From contig JAAEZN010000002.1 in the NCBI GenBank assembly GCA_018222835.1, positions 1-64,000 of the forward strand: a stretch of DNA of 64,000 nt, given 5' to 3'. Position numbers and translations under genes: made by a program. This stretch comes from Algicola sp. (lineage in GTDB: Bacteria > Bacteroidota > Bacteroidia > Flavobacteriales > Flavobacteriaceae). Each line of letters starts with the position of its first letter. The first letter of the stretch is position 1. Positions 1 to 9,203 of the stretch are shown here, one piece after another. The notes beneath the pieces are model-generated. The model was not told where the DNA came from. It saw nothing but the letters and a program-made list of their open reading frames with translations, and did not search any database.

Positions 1-987
1 CTAGTTTTTTACCCAGGCTGTATAAAAGTAGGGGGTGTAACACATGTAGAGGCTGTGGCCACCAAAGGTGGGATTATTAGAACGGCCGATACTTTTGAAG
101 GAATGTTGGCGAAAGGAGTGGGTACGGATTACGATTGGAGCACTTTTAAAGAGTATTTGGTGAATGGCAGGCTGCCCGATTATAGTGGTAAGCTGAACGA
201 GGAAGTATTGATCTCCAAATTAATGGCAAATAGGCTGCAACTTAAAACAGGGGACACTTTCTTTTCTTTTTTTCTTAGGGATGGAGACGCTTCCAAACCA
301 CCCAATAACAGGCGCTTTGAGATTGTAGGTATTTATGATAGTGGTTTTGAGGAGTTTGATGAAACTTATGTTTTTGTGGATATCCGCCATATTCAACGGA
401 TGAACAAATGGGAAGAAAATGAAATCGGAAACTTTGAAGTATTTATCGATGATTTCGACCAGCTTGAGAGCAAGAGCAATGAAATTTATGGAAAAACGGT
501 ATCTGTTTTGGATACTCAAAATATAAAGAACAAGTACTTCCGCATTTTTGAATGGATCGGTCTTTTTGATTTTAATATTGCTTTGATCATTGGTATAATG
601 ATTATAGTAGGGGGCATTAATATGATTACGGCTTTGTTGGTACTTATTTTGGAGCGTACACAAATGATCGGCATTTTAAAGGCCTTGGGGTCTGCCAATT
701 GGAGCATACGAAAGGTGTTCTTGTACAATGCGGCCTATTTGATTGCCATTGGTCTTTTTTGGGGCAACCTCATTGGATTGGGGGTTATTTTTCTTCAGGA
801 TAGGTATCGCATGTTCAAATTTCCAAATCCGCAGGAATATTATATTGAATACATTCCTGTGCACATGGACCTTACTACTATTCTTTTATTGAACATTGGG
901 GTAATGGTGCTTTGTTTGTTGATGCTTTTGATCCCATCCTACATCATAACCAAGATTACTCCTGTAAAAGCGATTCAGTTCGAGTAG
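1..987 (+). CDS. ABC transporter permease, LolC/LolE-FtsX type (5' partial)
   Basis: The frame is open from the first base, so the gene starts outside the window and about 328 C-terminal residues are seen. The first half is a soluble periplasmic MacB/LolE-like domain. The second half has three hydrophobic segments typical of the FtsX-like permease domain, with the cytoplasmic stretch LERTQMIGILKALGS between the first two, which is the usual family signature. It ends in TPVKAIQFE, also typical. By family this is the inner-membrane half of a Lol- or MacB-type ATPase system acting on lipoproteins or envelope substrates. No ATPase gene is visible next to it. An internal GTG at 55 could be mistaken for the start, but homologous sequence continues upstream of it. 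Confidence 0.85.
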   Translation, partial: LVFYPGCIKVGGVTHVEAVATKGGIIRTADTFEGMLAKGVGTDYDWSTFKEYLVNGRLPDYSGKLNEEVLISKLMANRLQLKTGDTFFSFFLRDGDASKPPNNRRFEIVGIYDSGFEEFDETYVFVDIRHIQRMNKWEENEIGNFEVFIDDFDQLESKSNEIYGKTVSVLDTQNIKNKYFRIFEWIGLFDFNIALIIGIMIIVGGINMITALLVLILERTQMIGILKALGSANWSIRKVFLYNAAYLIAIGLFWGNLIGLGVIFLQDRYRMFKFPNPQEYYIEYIPVHMDLTTILLLNIGVMVLCLLMLLIPSYIITKITPVKAIQFE

Positions 988-1050
988 AAGATATTTTTAC
1001 TATGGTGTTTATCAATCTAAATTGATAACTTGTGCAAAAAATAACCCGCC

Positions 1051-2349
1051 ATGACTTCTAAATTTTATTTAGCCTTGTTGGCATTGCTTTTAATGCTGCC
1101 ATTGTCTGCCCAAAAACTCTCCAGAACCGAAAAAAAGATTATTTCCACTATTGAGAAAAATAATGAAGAAGCCATCGATTTTTTGGAAAAGGTGGTCAAC
1201 ATCAATAGTGGTACCCTTAATTTGGATGGCGTAAAAGAGGTTGGGATGGTTTTTAAAGATGCCTTTAACGATATTGGTTTTGAAACCAAATGGATAGAGA
1301 TGCCCGAAGAAATGAACCGTTCCGGCCACTTATTTGCTGAGACTTCTGGAACAAAAGGGAAAAAATTATTGCTCATTGGACATTTGGATACTGTGTTTGA
1401 AGAAGATAGCCCGTTCCAAAAATTTACAATGGTGAACGATAGTATTGCCCATGCTCCGGGAGGAAATGATATGAAAGGCGGCAATGTGATTGTTCTATAT
1501 GCTCTACGGGCATTACAAGAACAAGGATTGCTAAACGATGCACAGATAATCGTAGCCTACACAGGTGATGAAGAAAGTACAGGTAAACCATTGTCCGTAA
1601 GCAGAAAGGATTTGATCGATGCAGCCAAGCGAAGTGATATTGCCTTGGGTTTTGAGACCTCCACAGGTTTTAATTATGCCACGGTGGCAAGAAGAGGGTC
1701 GTCCGGTTGGGCCGTAGAAGTTGAGGGTAAGCGAGCCCATTCTTCTGGAATTTTTAACGAAAGCAACGGAGCGGGTGCCATTTTCGAGATGTCCCGTATC
1801 CTTCACGAATTTTATACCGATGTCAAAGGCGAAGAGCTGTTGACGTTTAATCCAGGCGTATTGTTAGGCGGGACCTTTGTAAATTTTGATGAAATCACGA
1901 GCAAGGGAGATGCTTATGGAAAAACCAATGTAGTTGCCCAAAAAGCTATGGTCAAAGGCGGGCTTCGCTTTATATCCGAAGAACAAAAAGAACGTGCTCG
2001 GGCCAAAATGAGAGAGATTGTCGCCAATAATCTGCCGCAAACCTCAGCATCCATAACTTTTACGGATAGCTACCCGGCCATGCAGCCCACCGAAGGGAAC
2101 CTTGCTTTGTTGAAAACCTTGAACGAGGTAAGCTTGGATTTAAAACAAGGAGAAGTATTGGCCTACGATCCAGGAAAAAGAGGAGCTGCCGATGTCTCCT
2201 TTATAGCCGAATATGTGGATGGATTGGATGGGCTGGGAACCATGGGGTCCAATGCACATACCCCACAGGAAACTGTCAATCTAAATACCATCGAGGCATT
2301 GACCAAGCGTACGGCTATTTTAATCTACAGATTGATAAACACAAAATAA
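1051..2349 (+). CDS. M20 family metallopeptidase, secreted (glutamate carboxypeptidase-like)
   Basis: A 432-residue protein with an N-terminal signal peptide ending near LPLSAQ (residues 1-21). The dizinc site of M20 peptidases is complete: HLD (His111, Asp113), NDMKGG (Asp140), GDEES (catalytic Glu about 174) and a C-terminal SNAHTPQE histidine. Length and layout, with a dimerisation domain inserted in the middle, fit carboxypeptidase G2-like enzymes that remove C-terminal glutamate or similar residues from peptides. The signal peptide places it in the periplasm or outside the cell. It overlaps the next gene by one base (TAATG), which indicates translational coupling. The exact substrate cannot be read from sequence. 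Confidence 0.9.
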   Translation: MTSKFYLALLALLLMLPLSAQKLSRTEKKIISTIEKNNEEAIDFLEKVVNINSGTLNLDGVKEVGMVFKDAFNDIGFETKWIEMPEEMNRSGHLFAETSGTKGKKLLLIGHLDTVFEEDSPFQKFTMVNDSIAHAPGGNDMKGGNVIVLYALRALQEQGLLNDAQIIVAYTGDEESTGKPLSVSRKDLIDAAKRSDIALGFETSTGFNYATVARRGSSGWAVEVEGKRAHSSGIFNESNGAGAIFEMSRILHEFYTDVKGEELLTFNPGVLLGGTFVNFDEITSKGDAYGKTNVVAQKAMVKGGLRFISEEQKERARAKMREIVANNLPQTSASITFTDSYPAMQPTEGNLALLKTLNEVSLDLKQGEVLAYDPGKRGAADVSFIAEYVDGLDGLGTMGSNAHTPQETVNLNTIEALTKRTAILIYRLINTK

Positions 2350-3125
2350 TGGTTGCACTCAAAAATAGTAACTCAGAAGTTAAAATTGATGCCGGAGAAT
2401 TAGTGGGCTATAAAGTAAATGGCCATGAATTTATCCATCAAAAGGGAAGTCCGGGATGGAGCAGTTCGGATACCGAAATGTTCCCGGTCATTGGTCCGCT
2501 GAACAAAGCCGGTTTTAGGGTCGAAACTCCAAATGGCGCTGCTGTCCAAGATCAGCACGGTCATCTTCGTCAAATGAAATATGAATTAAAAAATTACACG
2601 GATACTACTGCGGTTTACGTAAAAAAATATAAAGCAGGAACCGAAGTTTACAATGCAAAGTTTCCGGAAAAATCCACAGAAGAAGCATTGACCTGGCCCT
2701 ATGATTTTCTATTTGAAAAATCCTTTGTATTGCATAAGGATTCGTTGGAAATTAATTTTAAGATAACTGGGGCAAAAGGAATGCCCTTTATGCTGGGATA
2801 TCATCCTACATTTAAATTGTATTCAGGTTCACCAACTATAGTGACGAAGAACAGGGAAATAACTTTAGACGATGTTTTGGCAGTTGGGAGTCGGGCACTG
2901 CAGGTAGCGGATTGTACCTCCATTACACTTAAAGATAAAAAAGAGATTACTATCGAGACCAAAGGTTTTGGGAATTTTATGTGTTGGACCGAAGTTCGGA
3001 ATATGGTCTGTATCGAACCGATTTCGTTCTACCCATACGCCGTGGAACAGTCCCAATTGCATAATGGATTCCAACAATTGGAAGATGAAACCGTATTTAA
3101 TGTACTGCTAAGACCAGAAGCGTAG
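2349..3125 (+). CDS. Aldose 1-epimerase family protein
   Basis: This 258-residue protein has no signal peptide and is similar throughout to galactose-mutarotase-fold proteins. Visible landmarks are PVIGPLNKAGFR near the N terminus, the histidine in LGYHPTFKLY (about residue 157) and the glutamate in CIEPISFYPY (about residue 219), which match the acid/base positions of the family. The ATG overlaps the stop of the M20 peptidase gene by one base, so the two are co-translated. Family members interconvert sugar anomers, but many Bacteroidota members of this length are uncharacterised. Its link to a peptidase is unexplained. Confidence 0.8.
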   Translation: MVALKNSNSEVKIDAGELVGYKVNGHEFIHQKGSPGWSSSDTEMFPVIGPLNKAGFRVETPNGAAVQDQHGHLRQMKYELKNYTDTTAVYVKKYKAGTEVYNAKFPEKSTEEALTWPYDFLFEKSFVLHKDSLEINFKITGAKGMPFMLGYHPTFKLYSGSPTIVTKNREITLDDVLAVGSRALQVADCTSITLKDKKEITIETKGFGNFMCWTEVRNMVCIEPISFYPYAVEQSQLHNGFQQLEDETVFNVLLRPEA

Positions 3126-3126
3126 C

Positions 3127-4602
3127 CTAACTGAATTTTTGTTGTAGTTCGTCCACTACCGATTCGGTTTTTAGGTTTTGCTGTTTCCTTAGCAATACCG
3201 TTGGAGGTGATTGTCTAACATCACAATCGCTGATAGGGCATCGTTCGCAGGTAACGCCAACATTGTAGGTTTTAATTTTTGGGTCATCTAAAAACTGTAC
3301 TTTCTTTTTAAGCTCGGAATTGATCAAAAGCCCAAGACTTACACTTCTATATTCGTCCTTTTTAAATGGGTCTGCCGTGGCACTCGAAAATACCAGATAG
3401 GATAGTCCATCATTTGGATAATGGGAAATTTGAACATCCATGAGGTGCTCGGTCGAAGTTTTGGCTATTTCTTGCAACACGCGAATTGCGACCCAGCGAC
3501 GACAATATTTTTCGTTGGCTTCATTGCCATGCGGTGAATGATGATGGGTAAGGTGCAATTCTTTGGTAATCTCGAACCGATTGCTACCTTCCTTATGGCC
3601 CAAGCGAAGAAAAAATAGGTTTTCCAGCAGGTAATCGTTGGGCAGGATGTTGGTCAATCTTTGGTAAAGCGATTCCGGGGATGCGTTAAAATTGTTTTTG
3701 ATGCCGGTTAGGAAAGTCTTGTCAAATTTAGATTTTGATAAAAAGGTCTCCACATTTTGTTTGATCAGATGTCTCGGAATAACCAAAGCTCCGGCAAAAT
3801 AGGAAGCATAAAAGTTATTGAGCACTTGGTCAAAATTGTTGAACTTGATCCAGGTAAAGGTGTACAGTCGCTCTTCTATATTTAAATAATTATACCCGAT
3901 TTCCTTGGCATAGATAAAAGTGCGCTGTGCCTCATCTATATGATCGGCTACCAAAAGAGTTTTTGTCTTGGGAATGAATATAGATCGAAGGTTGTCCAGT
4001 TCCGTATATCGGGTTAGTTCGTCACTATTTATAGTATAGCCATATTCCTCTACCAGTATTTCCTCCAGTTCTACAGATGTAGGTGACTTTTTTGAGTTAA
4101 CTTGATAGGCCTTGGTAAAACTCTCGACCGCTTCCTCCAATTCTGGAAAAAAATTATTGCTCGCTTCTTGGAAAGAACGTAAGGAGGCCAAATAAAAACT
4201 TTCCTTGCCAAAATTGTAGTGTTTGGCAATCTCAATAATGGTACTGATAAATGCGTTTACCTTGGTAGGGGCGTTGGCAACAATATCGATCAAATCACTT
4301 TCCTTGATTCCGAACAGCTCCAACGGAAGCTCTTTCAACACCTTGGATTTTAAGAGCTCCCCGACCGGAGCCAGGTTCTTGTCCAATTTCAAGGAGACCA
4401 TATTATCGTATGGAACCTCCAATTTTTCCGCTAGAAGGGCAATTTTATCCGTTTTGGGATATTTTTTCCCTTTTTCTATTTCGTTGAGGTAAGACTTTGA
4501 AAGTCCAGACAGCTTGGACAAACCAAACAAGGAAAGTTTCCTCTTGGTCCGTATTTGCTTGAGTTTGAGCCCAAAAATTAGCTTAATATATTCTTCTTCC
4601 AT
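3127..4602 (-). CDS. RamB/ScfR-type XRE regulator of the glyoxylate shunt (inferred)
   Basis: A 491-residue cytoplasmic regulator. Residues about 8-65 form an XRE helix-turn-helix (KLKQIRTKRKLSLFGLSKL). The middle corresponds to the IrrE/ImmA-like domain, but the expected HExxH is degenerate (AKEIGYNY), so zinc proteolysis is unlikely. The C terminus carries CERCPISDC (Cys452, Cys455, Cys460), typical of the DUF2083 tail of short-chain fatty-acid regulators such as RamB, MccR and PrpR, which respond to acyl-CoA or acetate status. It is divergent from aceB-aceA and shares a 127-bp intergenic region that holds palindromes; RamB of Corynebacterium controls the same genes. Direct control of aceBA is therefore a strong inference, not proven. 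Whether it represses or activates is unknown. Confidence 0.88.
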   Translation of the reverse strand: MEEEYIKLIFGLKLKQIRTKRKLSLFGLSKLSGLSKSYLNEIEKGKKYPKTDKIALLAEKLEVPYDNMVSLKLDKNLAPVGELLKSKVLKELPLELFGIKESDLIDIVANAPTKVNAFISTIIEIAKHYNFGKESFYLASLRSFQEASNNFFPELEEAVESFTKAYQVNSKKSPTSVELEEILVEEYGYTINSDELTRYTELDNLRSIFIPKTKTLLVADHIDEAQRTFIYAKEIGYNYLNIEERLYTFTWIKFNNFDQVLNNFYASYFAGALVIPRHLIKQNVETFLSKSKFDKTFLTGIKNNFNASPESLYQRLTNILPNDYLLENLFFLRLGHKEGSNRFEITKELHLTHHHSPHGNEANEKYCRRWVAIRVLQEIAKTSTEHLMDVQISHYPNDGLSYLVFSSATADPFKKDEYRSVSLGLLINSELKKKVQFLDDPKIKTYNVGVTCERCPISDCDVRQSPPTVLLRKQQNLKTESVVDELQQKFS

Positions 4603-4612
4603 TTTTCTCGAT

Positions 4613-4620
4613 CAAATATA
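4613..4620 (-). promoter_or_regulatory. Promoter -7 element of the RamB/ScfR-type regulator
   Basis: On the minus strand the sequence reads TATATTTG, a perfect match to the Bacteroidetes -7 consensus TAnnTTTG, 10 bp upstream of the start codon. No clear TTG lies at the usual spacing. A TTTGCGAA half-site (minus strand TTCGCAAA) at 4627-4634 lies just upstream of it. Confidence 0.5.
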
Positions 4621-4664
4621 GGAATTTTTGCGAATCTCATAAAAAAAGCGAAATATATAAAAAT

Positions 4665-4708
4665 AGCGAACGTTCGCTTGTATTTTTCAAACGTTTGCGT
4701 TAACCTTG
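4665..4708 (+). promoter_or_regulatory. aceB promoter with two operator palindromes
   Basis: The perfect 14-bp palindrome AGCGAACGTTCGCT (4665-4678) abuts a -33 TTG (4678-4680). The perfect 10-bp palindrome CAAACGTTTG (4688-4697) lies in the spacer. A near-consensus -7 element TAACCTTG (4701-4708) follows at 20 bp spacing. The palindromes share the core AACGTT and their centres are 21 bp apart, two helical turns. Related half-sites TTTGCGAA (4627-4634) and AGCGAA (4647-4652) continue towards the divergent regulator. Published RamB/PrpR sites contain TTTGCAAA-like cores, so these are the best candidates for binding by the neighbouring regulator. Confidence 0.6.
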
Positions 4709-4729
4709 TTAAACAAATTGAAATGTACT

Positions 4730-6328
4730 ATGGAACAAGCAGTTATGACCAACACCAAGTTGCAGTTTGCAAAAGAGGTGAAAAACTATTACCCAGAACT
4801 GTTGACAAATCGGGCTTTTGATTTTTTGATCGGATTGCATCAAAAGTTCAATAGATCCAGGTTGCAGTTGCTGGACGAACGAACTAAGCGGCAAGCACAA
4901 TTTGATGCTGGTGCTTTCCCGGATTTCCCCAAAGAAACAGAGCAGACAAGAACTGTAGATTGGAAAGTAAAGGGAATTCCAGAGGACTTACAGGATAGAA
5001 GGGTCGAGATTACCGGGCCGGTGGACCGGAAAATGGTGATCAACGCTTTGAACTCCGGAGCCAAAACTTTTATGGCCGATTTTGAGGACAGTAATGCGCC
5101 CACTTGGTATAATTGTATGCAGGGTCAGCAGAACTTGATAGACGCCAATAAACGGACCATTACTTATTATGACTCAAAAAAAGGTAAAAATTATGAGTTG
5201 AACGAGGAGGTTGCAGTTCTTTTGGTTAGACCACGTGGACTGCATTTAAACGAAAGGCATATTTTGATCAATGGGGAGGAGGCCTCGGGCAGTTTGGTGG
5301 ATTTCGGTCTATATGTGTTCCATAATACGGAGATATTGTGCAACAGGAAATCCGCCCCCTATTTCTACTTGCCCAAGTTGGAACATTACTTGGAGGCTAG
5401 ATGGTGGAACGAGGTAATGACATTTGCGGAAGAATACCTTAACGTACCTGTGGGGACCTTCAAGGCAACGGTTTTAATAGAGACGATTACAGCCAGTTTT
5501 CAATTGGATGAGATTATTTATGAGTTGAAGAATCATATTGTTGGTCTTAATTGTGGAAGATGGGATTATATTTTTTCCTACATAAAAAAATTTAAGAATC
5601 ACCCCGAATATATTTTACCGGACAGAGATCAAGTGACCATGACCGTACCTTTTATGGATGCCTATTCAAAACTGGTCATACAACGATGCCATAAAAGAGG
5701 TATTCACGCTATGGGCGGTATGGCAGCACAAATTCCCATCAATAATAATCCCATTGCCAATGAAAAGGCACTTGAAAAAGTACGATTGGACAAGGAAAGG
5801 GAGGTTAAAAATGGGCATGATGGTACATGGGTGGCACACCCTGGATTGGTGAAAATTGCCAAGGATGTTTTTGATACGCATATGCCAAATGCAAACCAAC
5901 TCGATGTGCTTAGGGAGGATGATAAGATAACAGCTGCCAATTTACTGGCTGTTCCCAATGGTACGGTGACCGAAAAAGGAGTCCGTAAAAATATTTCTGT
6001 AGGTATTCTGTATTTGGAGTCGTGGTTGCGGGGCAACGGATGCGTGGCCATTAATAACTTAATGGAAGATGCGGCAACCGCCGAAATCTCAAGAACACAA
6101 CTATGGCAGTGGCTAAAGTTTGGTGTAAGGCTGGAAGATGGTCGCAAATTGACCAAAGAACTTTATAAAAGCCTATTGGAAGAAGAAATTGCAAAGATCC
6201 AGCATTTGGTGGGCGAGGGCAATTTGCATAATACCAAATTTGATGAAGCCACCCAATTGTTCGACAAGCTGGTGAGGGCAAGCAAGTTTGAGGAATTCCT
6301 TACCACCAAAGCCTATCGAGAGATATAA
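4730..6328 (+). CDS. aceB: Malate synthase A
   Basis: Condenses glyoxylate with acetyl-CoA to malate, the second step of the glyoxylate shunt, in the cytoplasm. The protein is 532 residues from the ATG at 4730, the usual size of malate synthase A. The family signature KNHIVGLNCGRWDYIF is present, with RPRGLHLNERH and a VLIETITASFQLDEI segment around the active-site glutamate. An in-frame TTG at 4706 would add eight residues but lies inside the predicted -7 promoter element, so ATG 4730 is preferred. It is followed 84 bp later by aceA, probably in one transcript, and diverges from the RamB/ScfR-type regulator. The pair allows growth on acetate and fatty acids. Confidence 0.97.
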   Translation: MEQAVMTNTKLQFAKEVKNYYPELLTNRAFDFLIGLHQKFNRSRLQLLDERTKRQAQFDAGAFPDFPKETEQTRTVDWKVKGIPEDLQDRRVEITGPVDRKMVINALNSGAKTFMADFEDSNAPTWYNCMQGQQNLIDANKRTITYYDSKKGKNYELNEEVAVLLVRPRGLHLNERHILINGEEASGSLVDFGLYVFHNTEILCNRKSAPYFYLPKLEHYLEARWWNEVMTFAEEYLNVPVGTFKATVLIETITASFQLDEIIYELKNHIVGLNCGRWDYIFSYIKKFKNHPEYILPDRDQVTMTVPFMDAYSKLVIQRCHKRGIHAMGGMAAQIPINNNPIANEKALEKVRLDKEREVKNGHDGTWVAHPGLVKIAKDVFDTHMPNANQLDVLREDDKITAANLLAVPNGTVTEKGVRKNISVGILYLESWLRGNGCVAINNLMEDAATAEISRTQLWQWLKFGVRLEDGRKLTKELYKSLLEEEIAKIQHLVGEGNLHNTKFDEATQLFDKLVRASKFEEFLTTKAYREI

Positions 6329-6353
6329 TTTTTAAAAAGCGTATTAATCAAAA

Positions 6354-6386
6354 AATCCCAAGAATGCGCGAACATTACCTGGGATT
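6354..6386 (+). other. Small inverted repeat between aceB and aceA
   Basis: AATCCCA (6354-6360) pairs with TGGGATT (6380-6386) around a 19-nt loop. There is no T-run, so it is not a terminator. It may be an intercistronic processing or stability hairpin, or may mean nothing. Confidence 0.3.
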
Positions 6387-6412
6387 CAAGTCAAATTTCG
6401 AAATATAAAATT

Positions 6413-7693
6413 ATGGAAAAAAAGGAGAAAATTCAAGCATTGGTAACAGATTGGACCGTTAACCCTAGATGGAAAGGTGTGGAACGCCCCTATACCGCAG
6501 AAGAGGTAATAAAGCTTCGAGGGTCTTATGAGATAGATCATTCCATTGCGCGTTTGGGTGCCGAAAAGCTCTGGAAAAAACTGAATACCCAAGATTTTGT
6601 GGCCGGTCTGGGCGCATTGACGGGGAATCAGGCCATTCAAGAAGTCGAGGCCGGGCTGGATGCCATTTATTTAAGTGGCTGGCAAGTAGCGGCAGATGCA
6701 AATCTGGCCGGAGAAATGTATCCCGATCAATCACTTTACCCGGCCAATAGCGTGCCCATGGTAGTAAAACGAATCAATAATGCCCTTTTGCGCGCCGATC
6801 AAATTCAAACGGTAAACGAAATCGAGGCAAAAAAAGACTATTTAGTGCCGATCGTGGCAGATGCCGAAGCAGGTTTTGGAGGTAATCTAAATGCGTATGA
6901 ATTAATGAGATCCATGATAGAAAATGGAGCATCGGGTGTGCATTTTGAAGACCAGTTGAGTTCTGCCAAAAAATGTGGGCACTTGGGGGGAAAGGTTCTG
7001 GTACCGACCCAGGAAGCCATAAATAAGTTAATTGCAGCTCGACTGGCTGCCGATGTAATGGGTGTTCCGACCATAATTATTGCGCGTACCGATGCTGATG
7101 CGGCAAACCTATTGACTAGCGATATTGATGACAGAGATCATAAGTTTTTAACAGGTGAAAGATCTCCAGAAGGGTTCTTTTATGTGAAAAATGGTCTGGA
7201 ACAAGGTATTGACCGTGGATTGAGCTATGCTCCATTTGCCGATTTGATTTGGTTGGAAACTTCTAATCCAGATTTGGAACAGGCACGAAAATTTGCTGAG
7301 GCCATCCACAGTAAATATCCGGACAAAATGTTGGCCTATAATTGTTCGCCATCCTTTAATTGGGCGGCTAAATTATCCGTAAACGAAATGGAGAGCTTTA
7401 GAGAGGAACTCGCCGCTTTGGGCTACAAGTTCCAATTTATTACTCTTGCAGGGTTCCATGCCTTGAACACGAGTATGTTCGAACTTTCAAAATCGTACAA
7501 AGAAAGGGGTATGGCAGGATATTCAGAATTACAGGAGCGCGAGTTTGCTTTGCAAAAAGACGGTTTTAAAGCGGTAAAACATCAAGGTTTTGTGGGCACA
7601 TCCTATTTTGATATGGTGCAAAACGTGGTTACTGCAGGAAAAGCGAGCACCATGGCGATGAAAGATAGTACGGAAACAGCTCAATTTAAATAG
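6413..7693 (+). CDS. aceA: Isocitrate lyase
   Basis: Cleaves isocitrate to glyoxylate and succinate, the first step of the glyoxylate shunt. The protein has 426 residues, the size of the short bacterial class (E. coli AceA is similar). The catalytic signature KKCGHLGGK is intact, with the acid/base cysteine. The substrate and magnesium motifs [19 protein letters not shown] and NCSPSFNW are all visible. It lies downstream of aceB in the same orientation and ends before a strong intrinsic terminator, so aceB-aceA form a closed two-gene operon. Control is expected through the divergent RamB/ScfR-type gene. Confidence 0.97.
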   Translation: MEKKEKIQALVTDWTVNPRWKGVERPYTAEEVIKLRGSYEIDHSIARLGAEKLWKKLNTQDFVAGLGALTGNQAIQEVEAGLDAIYLSGWQVAADANLAGEMYPDQSLYPANSVPMVVKRINNALLRADQIQTVNEIEAKKDYLVPIVADAEAGFGGNLNAYELMRSMIENGASGVHFEDQLSSAKKCGHLGGKVLVPTQEAINKLIAARLAADVMGVPTIIIARTDADAANLLTSDIDDRDHKFLTGERSPEGFFYVKNGLEQGIDRGLSYAPFADLIWLETSNPDLEQARKFAEAIHSKYPDKMLAYNCSPSFNWAAKLSVNEMESFREELAALGYKFQFITLAGFHALNTSMFELSKSYKERGMAGYSELQEREFALQKDGFKAVKHQGFVGTSYFDMVQNVVTAGKASTMAMKDSTETAQFK

Positions 7694-7730
7694 CTTCTAT
7701 TTTAATCTATTATAGTTATTTGTGTTATGA

Positions 7731-7757
7731 AAATGCCCTCGTTTGGGGGCATTTTTT
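7731..7757 (+). terminator. Intrinsic terminator after aceA
   Basis: AAATGCCC (7731-7738) pairs with GGGCATTT (7747-7754) across a short loop and is followed by a T-run to 7757. The A-run on the 5' side means it can also terminate the convergent minus-strand gene that ends at 7756. Confidence 0.85.
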
Positions 7758-9186
7758 ATACAGTAACGTTGAAAACTTTGGTTGTAGAATGTTTCAAAAG
7801 ATATTGAGTAAGTATACTTTCCGTTTCCACGGTATGTTTTTGCGGAGTAATAAAAGCCGTTATATCCTCTAAAGAGGAAATTTCAATGTCCGTGTCAATA
7901 AACCCAAAACCTTTGTAAATACCATCAGCTATTAAGATTACACCACTTTCATTAGGCTCCCTTCCTTTTTCTTTAATTACTCTTACTTCGGAAGTGAGCA
8001 TTTTCATGTGCTCGATTGCTTTCTGCACTTTTCGGTTATAATCGGCAACGGATTCCTCACCCCTACAAATCCCTTCGCAAACAGTGATCTGATGATGGGA
8101 GCAGGCTGAGTTTGTCTGTTGTAAATGACAGTATTTTGGACACAGCGAAAAGCTTTTGCATATCTCCTCCAGATACGCTCTGCAATCCGTTTGGTTATGG
8201 AAAATCTTTAAGGGATTGGGCACTCCTTTTATGGTATTGTATGCCAGGTGCATTATACCATTTCGATCTTCGTACAAAAAAATGGCATACTGCCTTCCCG
8301 TTCTTTTTTGTGCTCGATTGTAGGCTGGGAACAATCTTTTGATTTCTGCAGATTCCATGAGTAGGGCAACCAATTCGCTCCCCGTCAATTTAAAATCAAT
8401 GTTCACGGTTTCGCTGCACATTTGGATTTCCTTTCGGCTTTTATCGTAAAAATGTCCCAATACCCTTTTCTTTAGGTTGATGGCCTTACCAACATAAATA
8501 ACCTCTCCTTTTTGGTTCATAAAATAATAGATGCCTGGTTTCTGGGGAATCTTATCAAAAACGGTTTTGGGCAAATGTGGCGGTAGGGTGGCTTCTTGGC
8601 TTCTGGCGTTCAAAAATTTTTTGAACACAGCTTCCGAACCCGGTTTGGCCAATAGTTGTTCAAAAAGAAGAACGGTAGCGTGTGCATCTCCTCGCGCACG
8701 ATGACGGTCCACCAATGGAATTTCTATGGCGGAGCATAGTTTGCCCAAACTGTAAGAATGGAGACCCGGAATCAACTTTCTGGATAATCTTACCGTACAG
8801 AGTTTCTTGCGGGTAAAGTCAATTCCAATTTGCCGAAACTCCTCTTTGATCACGCCGTAATCAAAATTAACGGAGTGAGCCACAAAAACACAGCCTTCTG
8901 TTATGTTCAGGATATTCTCGGAAATCTCTTGGAAAGTTGGGGCATTTTGTACCATTTGATCATCGATTCCCGTGAGCCCAGTAATAAAATAGGGGATGGG
9001 GCTTTGCGGGTTCACCAAAGAAGTGAATTCATCCACAACCTGATCGCCATCATATCTAAAAATGGATATTTCGGTAATCTTGTTGCCCTTGATCCCGTTC
9101 CCCGTGGTTTCTATGTCGATTATGGTGTACAAATTACTGGCTCCAAATAAAATAATTAAATTATGGATAAACTCATCAGCTTCCAA
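7756..9186 (-). CDS. DnaQ-type exonuclease fused to GIY-YIG nuclease (UvrC/Cho-like)
   Basis: A two-domain nuclease. The N-terminal part is a DEDDh exonuclease like DNA polymerase III epsilon: IDIETTG (Exo I), AHSVNFDYG (Exo II) and HRARGDAHA (Exo III). From about residue 220 a GIY-YIG domain follows (KPGIYYFMNQKGEVIYVGKA), as in the N-terminal half of UvrC and in Cho. The C-terminal part contains a short cysteine group (CPKYCHLQQTNSACSHH). DnaQ-UvrC fusions occur in Bacteroidota and Actinobacteria and are thought to act in DNA repair. No ATG is available: the open frame begins at TTG 9186, but homologous proteins usually begin at the residues before TIIDIETTG, so the TTG at 9130-9132 is a plausible start. 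Confidence 0.88.
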   Translation of the reverse strand: MEADEFIHNLIILFGASNLYTIIDIETTGNGIKGNKITEISIFRYDGDQVVDEFTSLVNPQSPIPYFITGLTGIDDQMVQNAPTFQEISENILNITEGCVFVAHSVNFDYGVIKEEFRQIGIDFTRKKLCTVRLSRKLIPGLHSYSLGKLCSAIEIPLVDRHRARGDAHATVLLFEQLLAKPGSEAVFKKFLNARSQEATLPPHLPKTVFDKIPQKPGIYYFMNQKGEVIYVGKAINLKKRVLGHFYDKSRKEIQMCSETVNIDFKLTGSELVALLMESAEIKRLFPAYNRAQKRTGRQYAIFLYEDRNGIMHLAYNTIKGVPNPLKIFHNQTDCRAYLEEICKSFSLCPKYCHLQQTNSACSHHQITVCEGICRGEESVADYNRKVQKAIEHMKMLTSEVRVIKEKGREPNESGVILIADGIYKGFGFIDTDIEISSLEDITAFITPQKHTVETESILTQYLLKHSTTKVFNVTV

Positions 9187-9203
9187 AAACTAGGTCTACC
9201 TAA

